Below, piece after piece: positions 1-4,718 of a stretch of 5,364 nt of DNA. The stretch comes from DATLAN01 sp035527455. Lineage in GTDB: Bacteria; Planctomycetota; Planctomycetia; Pirellulales; Thermoguttaceae. The stretch covers positions 1-5,364 of the forward strand of contig DATLAN010000356.1 in NCBI GenBank assembly GCA_035527455.1, given 5' to 3'. The translations under genes were made by a program, and so were the position numbers. The notes under the pieces were generated by a model. The model ran no database searches. It had not been told where the DNA came from and worked only from the letters and a program-made list of their open reading frames with translations. Within the stretch, counting starts at the first letter, position 1. Each line of letters starts with the position of its first letter.

Positions 1-88
1 TGTGCGAAAGCCGCCGCAAGTCTCAACGGAATTGAGGCTTATGGCGCAACTACTTGTGAAATAAAAACTTACGACGCCAACCCAGAGT
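1..88. other. Left-edge DNA, no assignable gene
   Basis: This edge segment is richer in A and T than the rest of the window. All three forward frames are open from the edge and stop within 100 bases (stops at about 31-33, 62-64 and 97-99), so the tail of a rightward gene could end here. None of the three short C-terminal peptides resembles a family I know. An integrase tail would fit next to the tRNA fragment that follows, but I see no tyrosine-recombinase motif, so that is only a possibility. Confidence 0.3.
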
Positions 89-130
89 TACCGGCGTAGG
101 GACTCGAACCCCGGACACGCGGATTATGAT
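89..130 (-). tRNA. 3' half of a tRNA gene (CAT anticodon), truncated; candidate att-site remnant
   Basis: Read on the minus strand from 130 to 89, the bases fit standard tRNA numbering from position 32 to 73. They give a seven-base anticodon loop with CAT (126-128) followed by AA, a 3' anticodon strand TCCGC, a five-base variable loop, a T-arm with the canonical loop TTCGAGT (102-108) closed by G-C pairs, and then a seven-base acceptor strand. Upstream (131-180) I find no partner for the acceptor strand and no D-arm. The bases in the 5' anticodon-stem position pair at only three of five places. The outer T-stem pair is C/A. CCA is not encoded. CAT would mean Met or Ile2. It is therefore a fragment, not a functional tRNA. 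Tyrosine integrases often recombine in the anticodon or T-loop part of tRNA genes and leave such a 3' half at one element end. That origin is inferred. Confidence 0.5.
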
Positions 131-484
131 GCTGCGGGCTGCGGAGACACCTTCTCGGAACGCGGAGTATCGGCGGGTGGCCCAAAATGCGACGTGGATT
201 TTCGGACGGCGATGGTGTACAAATAGCGTGTATCTATCCGCCTTGCGTGCGGGCGGGCTCTTTGATAATTCGGCACAACGACCTTCCGAAGTTTTGCCCG
301 TGGGATGGCCGATTCCTCCGGGCAACGGCGTCTTCAACGGCCCGCTCGACCCGGCCTGCACCTCTTCATTCGGTCGGGCGGCGAGGAGGGGTTCGAATTG
401 TTTTCTTTGGAAAAGCGAAATCTCGAAAAAGTGGATAACAATGCCGTAAGGTGCTTTGGTGTAACGTCTTGCGTCGAGGAAACA

Positions 485-528
485 AAGGCCCAATCGAACC
501 GATCGACGGCGGTTTGTCAATGGGCCTT
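485..528. repeat. Long imperfect hairpin in the gene-free region
   Basis: AAGGCCCA at 485-492 pairs perfectly with TGGGCCTT at 521-528. Inside it, CGAACC at 495-500 pairs with GGTTTG at 511-516 (one G-T wobble) around a ten-base loop, with a 2 by 4 internal loop between the two helices. Read on the minus strand it is followed by TGTTTCC, which is only weakly T-rich, so a rho-independent terminator is possible but poor. A structural element of an unannotated RNA or a repeat arm are alternatives. Confidence 0.45.
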
Positions 529-791
529 CGAGCGATGCAAGTTCTGTGTGGAGAACGACTTGCGCACCAACACGACCGACGGCCGGCCGCAACCACGTAG
601 GCGTGGGGCGGAAAACAATCGCGCCGGAAGCCTTCGCGGCAGCCGGCACGGTTCGCCTAACCATATGCGGGATAGCACTTTGCGCCTGCCCGTGCCGATT
701 CCAGAGATGCCCATTGTTGTCGCGCGACGCTCCAAAGTGGAAAAAAAGTGGTCGTAAACCCGGGTGAACTCTTCGAGCGCCGCCTGATAGC

Positions 792-808
792 GCCGGGAAC
801 TGGCCGGC
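792..808 (-). terminator. Weak hairpin after the aldolase gene
   Basis: GCCGG (792-796) and CCGGC (804-808) form a five-pair GC stem with a seven-base loop, starting 3 bases past the aldolase stop codon in the direction of transcription. No T-run follows directly on the minus strand; the nearest run of seven Ts is about 50 bases on, near 741-747. It is a possible transcript end or RNA-stabilising stem, not a textbook intrinsic terminator. Confidence 0.25.
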
Positions 809-811
809 CGC

Positions 812-1609
812 TTAGTAACGGGCCAGGTCCTTTTCTTTCTCTTCCGGCCAAAGGGCCTTGACGGTCTCTTGGACCTTGGCGTTCATCATCCGCAGGTCGC
901 TGCCCACGGCGATGAATTGCATGCCTTGCTCGGCACGCTTCAGGGCACTTTGCGGGTCCATGGCGTGGATGCCCGTCGGGGTGCCGACTTTCTTGCCGAT
1001 GCGGATCACCTCCTGGATCAGGGCTTCGTGCTCCTCGGGCGTCGGCTTGCCGCCGTCGGGAGTCCGCATGTTGAAACTCAAATCGTTGGGGCCGACGAAA
1101 ATCGCGTCGCAGCCGGGCAGGCTGTAAATGGCCTCCGCGTTCTTCACGCCCGTGGGACTTTCCGTCTGCAAAACGACCAGGATCTCGTCGTTGGCCCGTT
1201 CGTAGTATTCGCCGGCCGAGGCGGCGAAGTTCAGGGCGTGCATCCCGCCGCCCACGCTACGATTGCCCAGCGGCGGATACTTGGCCGCCGCGATGGCCGT
1301 TCGGGCCTGTTCGAGCGTGTCGACCATCGGCACCACGATCCCGAAAGCGCCCGCGTCCAGCACGCGTTTGATGCAGTAGTGGTCCCCCTCGGGCACGCGG
1401 GCCAGGGGTACGCATCCGGCATCGGCCACCGCGGCGAAGATCGTCGCGGCGGTGGACCAGTCGAACGCCGAGTGCTCGATGTCCAGCGTGAGCCACTCGA
1501 AGCCGCTGCGGGCCAACACGCGGGTGGCGTGCAGATCGCCCAGCGAAAGCCAGGTGCCGAAACTCGGTCGGCCCTGAAGGAGTTTTGCCTTGACGGGATT
1601 CGATTTCAT
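812..1609 (-). CDS. HpcH/HpaI family aldolase (class II, metal-dependent)
   Basis: A 265-residue cytoplasmic protein of the HpaI/2-dehydro-3-deoxy-glucarate aldolase family: TIM-barrel enzymes that use a divalent metal to cleave 4-hydroxy-2-oxoacids to pyruvate (or an analogue) plus an aldehyde. Counting from the ATG at 1607-1609, I see the catalytic His in DIEHSAFD (H46), the pyruvate-binding Arg in LARVPEGD (R71), and the metal ligands Glu in VVLQTESPTG (E150) and Asp in FVGPNDLSFN (D176). These match H45, R70, E149 and D175 of E. coli HpaI. The length is normal for the family. An ATG 33 bases further upstream (1642) would overlap coaD by 26 bp and add eleven non-family-like residues; the start at 1609 leaves 7 bp after the coaD stop and is preferred, although no clear Shine-Dalgarno precedes it. 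It is probably translated from the coaD transcript. The substrate cannot be told from sequence: aldolases acting on homoprotocatechuate, sugar-acid or synthetic substrates look alike. The family call is firm. Confidence 0.93.
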   Translation of the reverse strand: MKSNPVKAKLLQGRPSFGTWLSLGDLHATRVLARSGFEWLTLDIEHSAFDWSTAATIFAAVADAGCVPLARVPEGDHYCIKRVLDAGAFGIVVPMVDTLEQARTAIAAAKYPPLGNRSVGGGMHALNFAASAGEYYERANDEILVVLQTESPTGVKNAEAIYSLPGCDAIFVGPNDLSFNMRTPDGGKPTPEEHEALIQEVIRIGKKVGTPTGIHAMDPQSALKRAEQGMQFIAVGSDLRMMNAKVQETVKALWPEEKEKDLARY

Positions 1610-1616
1610 GGCGCAA

Positions 1617-2135
1617 TCACTTTCGGTCTTGCTGCTCCGCACTCATCCGCGCCCGCACTGCCTCGACGACGTTGCCGGGCAGGAAGGCGGAAAGCTTCTC
1701 GTCGTCGGCCAGCGGGGCGATCTGCTTGATCAGGGAGCTGGAGACGTGGGCCAGCTCGCCGTCGGCGATCATGAACAGGGTTTCCACCTCGGGTGCCAGC
1801 CGGCGGTTGGCCATCATCATCGTCAACTCGGCCGGGATGTCGGTGATCGGGCGCACGCCCCGGACCATCACCCGGGCGCCGCACTGCTTGACGAACTCGA
1901 CGGCCAGCCCGGAAAACGAGCGGATTTCGATGTTCTCCAGGTGGGCCGTGGCGCCGCGGATCAACTCCTTGCGCTCCTCCGGCTCGAACATCGTGCTCTT
2001 TTCGATGTTGATGCCGATCCCCACGATCAGCCGGTCGAACAACTTGCTCGCCCGCTCGATCACGTTGAGATGTCCCAGGGTGATCGGATCGAACGAACCG
2101 GGATAAACGGCGATGCGCGAAGAAAGCTCGGTCAT
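1617..2135 (-). CDS. coaD: Phosphopantetheine adenylyltransferase (CoaD)
   Basis: This is the cytosolic enzyme for the penultimate step of coenzyme A synthesis: ATP plus 4'-phosphopantetheine gives dephospho-CoA plus pyrophosphate. The 172-residue protein is slightly longer than E. coli CoaD because of a short charged tail. Family marks in order: the nucleotidyltransferase signature YPGSFDPITLGH (residues 11-22, H22 being the catalytic His of the T/HxGH motif), K46 before MFEPEER (phosphopantetheine-side Lys), VRGVRPITD (91-99) with two Arg of the nucleotide/phosphate site, MANRRLAPE (108-116), and SSSLIK (132-137), the usual C-terminal ISSS motif. The segment after VRGVR is PITDIPAEL instead of the more common AVSDFEYE; I take this as lineage variation. 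The ATG at 2133-2135 follows a purine-rich GAAAGAGAA, a weak ribosome-binding site. It is followed 7 bp on by the aldolase gene, suggesting cotranscription. Identification is secure. Confidence 0.97.
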   Translation of the reverse strand: MTELSSRIAVYPGSFDPITLGHLNVIERASKLFDRLIVGIGINIEKSTMFEPEERKELIRGATAHLENIEIRSFSGLAVEFVKQCGARVMVRGVRPITDIPAELTMMMANRRLAPEVETLFMIADGELAHVSSSLIKQIAPLADDEKLSAFLPGNVVEAVRARMSAEQQDRK

Positions 2136-2164
2136 ATTTCTCTTTCAGGTATGACAAGACGCGT

Positions 2165-2250
2165 CGAAAAAAGGGGACAGGCACCGGGCCGGCATACGTT
2201 CTTCGTGACTTTGGAGCCGAAACACGGCCCGGAGCCGGTCCCCATTTTCG
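2165..2250. repeat. REP-like imperfect inverted repeat upstream of coaD
   Basis: The left arm (2165-2191) begins CGAAAAAAGGGGACAGGC and the right arm (2225-2250) ends GGTCCCCATTTTCG. In the core, positions 2173-2191 pair with 2225-2243 at 17 of 19 positions. The helix then continues outward through A/T pairs and CG ends with a mismatch and one unpaired A. The arms are separated by 33 bases. It fills half of the 174-bp gap between the aminotransferase stop and the coaD start. Arms starting with GGGGACAGGC and flanked by A-rich ends resemble a dispersed palindrome I recall from planctomycete and deltaproteobacterial genomes, sometimes near REP-associated (RAYT) transposases; this recollection needs a genome search. 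Transcribed, it would form a very stable stem in the coaD leader or aminotransferase trailer. Confidence 0.75.
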
Positions 2251-2309
2251 ACTCGCCGCTTACGGTTCCAGTTAATCGGCAGCACCGACAGTCTAGCGGA
2301 AGCCGGCCT

Positions 2310-3467
2310 CTACTTCAACGCCTCCATCAGCCGATCGATGTCCGAAGCGTCGTTGTAGGCGTGGGGGCTGATCCGCAGGCGGCCCCCGCGACAACTGAGC
2401 ACCACCTGCTGCCGAAGGCATTTCTCGCGAAGCGCCTGCGGATCGCGACCGGGCAGCTCGAACGTGACGATGCCGCTCTTGTGCTCCTGGCGGCGGTCGC
2501 TGTGAATCACGGCCCCGATTTCTTCCAGACGCTCGCAGGCCAGATCGGTCGTTTCGAGCACCCGTCGGGCGATCGCCTCTTGGGGAAACCGACCGAGGAG
2601 TTCCAGACTCGCACCCAAGGCGATCAGCCCGGCCGTATTCGGCGATCCCCCTTCGTATCGTTCGGCCGTCGGTTTGAAGGCCAATTCGATCCGGGTGAAA
2701 TCGTGGGAATGGACGACGCTGTTCCAGCCGACTCCCAGCGGGCGGAGCAAATCGAGGTGTTTTCGGCGGATGAAGAAGATGCCGGCCCCTTCGGGGCCCA
2801 ACAGCCATTTGTGGCCGTCGGCCGCCAGAAAGTCGACGTCGGTGCGCGACACGTCCAACGGAAAAACGCCCAGCCCCTGGATGGCGTCGAGGAACAACAG
2901 GGCGCCGTGGTCGTGGGCGATCTCGGCGATTTGCTGCACGTCGTTCCGCCATCCGGAAGAAAACGCCACCCAACTGACGCTGACGATTCGAGTGCGATCG
3001 TCACAGGCGGCGGCCAACCGGTCCGGGTCGAGCCGGCCGGACTGGGTCTCCACGCGACGCGTTTGGACTCCCCGATGGGCCAGATTCAGCCAGGGGTATT
3101 GGTTCGAGGGGAACTCATCGGCCGGGAAAACCACATTGTCGCCCGATTGCCAAGGAAACCCTTCGGCCACCAGGCTGATGCCCTCGGTCGTATTCCGAAC
3201 CAGGCCGATTTCGGCATTCTGGGCTCCGATCATTCGGGCGGCCCGTTGGCGGAGCCGCTCGACCCGCTCCATCCAGTCCTTGTAGGGGGCAGCCCCGTGG
3301 TGGACGGCTTCGTCAGACCACGTTTCGAATGCATCATAGGCCGGCCCGCTCAGGGGGGCAACGGCCGCGTGGTCCAGATAGGCCCACTGCCGGCTGACCG
3401 GCATTCGAGACCGAAAATCGACCCAGTCTGGGGCTGCGCGGCCTGGATTCTCCGGCGAAACGTCCAA
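2310..3467 (-). CDS. Class V PLP-dependent aminotransferase, NifS/SufS fold, substrate unknown
   Basis: This is a fold-type I pyridoxal-phosphate enzyme of aminotransferase class V, the group of cysteine desulfurases, isopenicillin-N-epimerase-like proteins and kynureninases. From the TTG at 3465-3467 it has 385 residues. Visible marks: AYLDHAAVAPLS near the N-terminus (substrate loop), RNTTEG (91-96, cofactor phosphate), LFLDAIQGLG with D194 and Q197 against the PLP ring, ADGHKWLLGPEG with the Schiff-base lysine K220, YEGGSPN (271-277), and LRISPHAYN near the end with the carboxylate-binding Arg (R365). The SufS/IscS cysteine loop is not evident: the only nearby Cys is in VVLSCRGGR, where related non-desulfurases have a Ser/Arg-Gly segment. 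A true sulfur donor role is thus unlikely. The start is chosen because GGAGG at 3475-3479 sits 7 bases before the TTG; a TTG at 3518 would add 17 residues without such a site. It may share a transcript with coaD, but the gap is long and holds an inverted repeat. Confidence 0.88.
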   Translation of the reverse strand: MDVSPENPGRAAPDWVDFRSRMPVSRQWAYLDHAAVAPLSGPAYDAFETWSDEAVHHGAAPYKDWMERVERLRQRAARMIGAQNAEIGLVRNTTEGISLVAEGFPWQSGDNVVFPADEFPSNQYPWLNLAHRGVQTRRVETQSGRLDPDRLAAACDDRTRIVSVSWVAFSSGWRNDVQQIAEIAHDHGALLFLDAIQGLGVFPLDVSRTDVDFLAADGHKWLLGPEGAGIFFIRRKHLDLLRPLGVGWNSVVHSHDFTRIELAFKPTAERYEGGSPNTAGLIALGASLELLGRFPQEAIARRVLETTDLACERLEEIGAVIHSDRRQEHKSGIVTFELPGRDPQALREKCLRQQVVLSCRGGRLRISPHAYNDASDIDRLMEALK

Positions 3468-3474
3468 TTCCTGT

Positions 3475-3479
3475 CCTCC
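3475..3479 (-). promoter_or_regulatory. Shine-Dalgarno GGAGG deciding a TTG start
   Basis: On the minus strand GGAGG is followed by ACAGGAA and then TTG (3465-3467), an ideal 7-base spacing. It is the strongest ribosome-binding site in the window and argues that the aminotransferase begins at this TTG rather than at the upstream in-frame TTG (3518) or the internal ATG of MPVSRQW. Confidence 0.65.
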
Positions 3480-3532
3480 AATTGTCCTAAAGGATGCTAG
3501 TCTTACGATGGCAGCCAAATGCCCTGGGGGCG

Positions 3533-3561
3533 GTGGCAGTCCGTCGAGAATGAATTATAAT
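3533..3561 (+). promoter_or_regulatory. Sigma70-type promoter for the small membrane protein gene
   Basis: A perfect -10 box TATAAT (3556-3561) is preceded, after exactly 17 bases, by GTGGCA (3533-3538), which matches four of six bases of the -35 consensus. Transcription would begin near 3568, giving a leader of about 50 bases before the start at 3617. It lies in the divergent gap between the aminotransferase and the rightward genes, in otherwise GC-rich DNA, so a consensus TATAAT is less likely to be chance. No operator palindrome is evident around it. Confidence 0.5.
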
Positions 3562-3601
3562 AGGAAGCTTAGGGGAAAAAAGCCGACTGCTGTGCGCCGC
3601 C

Positions 3602-3607
3602 AGAGGG
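3602..3607 (+). promoter_or_regulatory. Shine-Dalgarno AGAGGG of the small membrane protein
   Basis: AGAGGG abuts the ATG at 3608 directly but lies 9 bases before the ATG at 3617. That spacing favours the second ATG, which gives a protein starting MPKALCIAG, as the true start. Confidence 0.45.
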
Positions 3608-3616
3608 ATGTTCTCC

Positions 3617-3802
3617 ATGCCCAAAGCCCTGTGTATCGCCGGGATCGTTATTGCCGCTTTGGTATTTCTGATTTTCGGGCTCGATCTGGCGATCGGTCTG
3701 CCCCCGTTCAACAAGGCCAGCATGATGATGGACGCGGCATTCGTTGTCTGTGGCGCTATCTTGGGATATCTCAGTTGGACGACCTTGCGGGAACAAGAGT
3801 GA
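3617..3802 (+). CDS. Small two-helix membrane protein, uncharacterised
   Basis: A 61-residue hydrophobic protein (64 if read from the ATG at 3608). After MPK a first transmembrane helix runs from about residue 4 to 26 (ALCIAGIVIAALVF onward to the FGLDLAIG part). A short polar loop PPFNKAS follows, then a second helix at about 38-55 (DAAFVVCGAILGYLSW) and a charged tail TLREQE. The short positive N-terminus and acidic end suggest both ends are cytoplasmic, as an inner-membrane hairpin. I know no function for it; proteins like it occur in planctomycetes as conserved hypotheticals, from memory only. Evidence that it is real: a consensus promoter and leader upstream, a ribosome-binding site, and coherent membrane topology. 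The SGNH hydrolase gene follows after 63 bp on the same strand and may be cotranscribed. Base composition matches its neighbours. Confidence 0.75.
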   Translation: MPKALCIAGIVIAALVFLIFGLDLAIGLPPFNKASMMMDAAFVVCGAILGYLSWTTLREQE

Positions 3803-3865
3803 CCGGCGGGTCAAGACGGCGGATGCGTCTCTGAAGAGCCCCTGAGTCAGAAGGCAGACCGCACC

Positions 3866-4639
3866 ATGAATCGCGCCCTTCTCGCCCTGGTCGCCTTGGT
3901 CGTCCTGTCGGCCTGCATCCGCACTTCCTCTGCCGAAGAAGAACCGCTGCGAGTGCTCTTCATCGGCAACAGCTACACCTACTGCAACGACCTGCCGGGC
4001 ATGATCGCCGGTCTGGCCGAGGCGGCCGGAGCGAGGAAGATCGAGGTACACAGCAGCGTCAGCGGCGGTTGTACTCTCGAGCGGCATTTCACCCAGGAGA
4101 ACGCCGTCGAGAAGATCCGCGGGCAGAAGTGGGACGCGGTCGTTCTTCAGGAACAGAGCACGCGACCGGTTCTCGAACCGAACACCATGCACGAGTTCGC
4201 CCGGAAACTCCACGCCGAGATTCAGGAGCAGGGCGCCGAGACGGTCTTCTTCCTCACTTGGGCAAGACAGCACAAGCCGGAGATGCAGGACGCCCTGAAC
4301 GACGCCTATTTCGGCATTGCCGGGCAACTCGGCGCGACGGTGGCGCCGGTCGGCGTCGCGTGGAAGAACGCCCTGGCGGCCGACGCCGGATTGGTGTTGC
4401 ACGCCAAGGACCAAAGCCATCCCAACCCGGCCGGTTCGTACCTGGCGGCGTGCGTATTCTACGCCACGCTGCTGGAGAAGAGCCCCGTGGGACTGCCGGC
4501 CGAAATCAAGCGAAACGGCAAAGTGCTGTCCAAGCTCGACCCCGGCCTGGCCGCCCGGTTGCAGGCAATCGCGTGGAAGACGGTGCAGAATGCGGCTTCC
4601 GCAGAGGATTCTTCCGAGAATCCGGTTGATGTTCGCTGA
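3866..4639 (+). CDS. Exported SGNH/GDSL-type hydrolase, probable lipoprotein (DUF4886-like)
   Basis: A 257-residue protein with an N-terminal export signal: MNR, then a hydrophobic run ALLALVALVVL ending in LSAC (residues 14-17), a good lipobox with Cys17 as the lipidated residue. Cleavage after SSA (about residue 23) by signal peptidase I is the alternative. The mature part has the SGNH layout: LFIGNSYTY with nucleophile S36, the oxyanion Gly region VSGGCTLERH (65-74), VVLQEQS (92-98) where classical members have GxND, and DQSHPNPAGSY with the D182/H185 pair. The pattern GNSYT, GGC-LE-H, LQEQS and SHP-PAGSYLA resembles DUF4886-type SGNH hydrolases rather than GDSL lipases. These are presumed esterases, possibly deacetylating glycans; the substrate here is unknown. 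The start at 3866 is supported by the signal peptide and a modest AGAAGG (3849-3854) 11 bases upstream. Its stop lies inside an 11-bp tandem duplication. Family call good, function inferred. Confidence 0.85.
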   Translation: MNRALLALVALVVLSACIRTSSAEEEPLRVLFIGNSYTYCNDLPGMIAGLAEAAGARKIEVHSSVSGGCTLERHFTQENAVEKIRGQKWDAVVLQEQSTRPVLEPNTMHEFARKLHAEIQEQGAETVFFLTWARQHKPEMQDALNDAYFGIAGQLGATVAPVGVAWKNALAADAGLVLHAKDQSHPNPAGSYLAACVFYATLLEKSPVGLPAEIKRNGKVLSKLDPGLAARLQAIAWKTVQNAASAEDSSENPVDVR

Positions 4640-4656
4640 GAGACAGCTGAGAGACA
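4635..4656 (+). repeat. Perfect 11-bp tandem duplication over a stop codon
   Basis: GCTGAGAGACA occurs twice head to tail (4635-4645 and 4646-4656). The TGA of the hydrolase gene (4637-4639) is in the first copy. It looks like a simple slippage duplication. It does not change the protein end, because the first copy already carries the in-frame stop. Confidence 0.85.
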
Positions 4657-4704
4657 ATGGACGAGTGTTCGAGGCCGGGAACGCGTCTTGGGGGACCCGG
4701 GCGA

Positions 4705-4718
4705 AGCCGCAAGCGGCT
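4705..4718. terminator. Short GC hairpin between convergent genes
   Basis: AGCCG (4705-4709) and CGGCT (4714-4718) pair perfectly around a CAAG loop. The stem overlaps the last bases of the mutase stop codon (4717-4719) and lies 66 bases past the hydrolase stop. No T-tract follows on either strand, so it is a weak candidate for a shared transcript end between these convergent genes. Confidence 0.25.

Larger units (their letters stand above)
131..811. other. Gene-free stretch of about 680 bp
   Basis: Several ORFs of 60-200 codons overlap here on both strands. None has a recognisable domain, a convincing ribosome-binding site, or a composition like the real genes of the window: they are rich in Arg, Pro, Ser and Gly with mixed third-position use. 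The longest, on the minus strand, runs through the tRNA fragment, a common cause of spurious ORFs. An A/T-richer patch lies at about 400-450. The interpretable structures are a long hairpin at 485-528, a small one at 593-606 (CCACG/CGTGG) and one just after the aldolase stop at 792-808. It may be decayed island DNA, an untranslated region or an unrecognised RNA; nothing visible decides between these. Confidence 0.55.

Noticed and set aside
89..180. A complete tRNA or a tmRNA 3' end
   Set aside because: No D-arm and no complementary 5' acceptor strand are found upstream, and no tmRNA tag reading frame is seen. Only the 3' half fits.
50..664. A 204-codon minus-strand ORF through the gene-free region
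   Set aside because: Its C-terminal part is a translation of the tRNA fragment (SGVRVPTP is a typical tRNA-derived string), and the rest matches no family and has no good start site.
305..757. A 150-codon forward ORF
   Set aside because: No ribosome-binding site, no domain, and a composition unlike the real genes. It overlaps other equally poor ORFs in both strands.
869..1729. A 286-codon forward ORF opposite the aldolase
   Set aside because: It is a shadow of the aldolase, whose catalytic and metal residues are all present in the other strand.
1606..2184. A 192-codon minus-strand ORF overlapping coaD in another frame
   Set aside because: It is an alternative frame of coaD with an Arg/Gly/Pro-rich translation; the coaD frame carries all the family motifs.
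1590..3500. A 636-codon forward ORF antisense to coaD and the aminotransferase
   Set aside because: It is a GC-rich shadow frame opposite two well-supported genes, runs through the intergenic inverted repeat, and has a Gly/Arg/Pro/His-rich sequence without domains.
3569..4657. A 362-codon minus-strand ORF opposite the SGNH hydrolase and small membrane protein
   Set aside because: It is the antisense image of a gene with a signal peptide and clear SGNH motifs; its own translation shows no family features.
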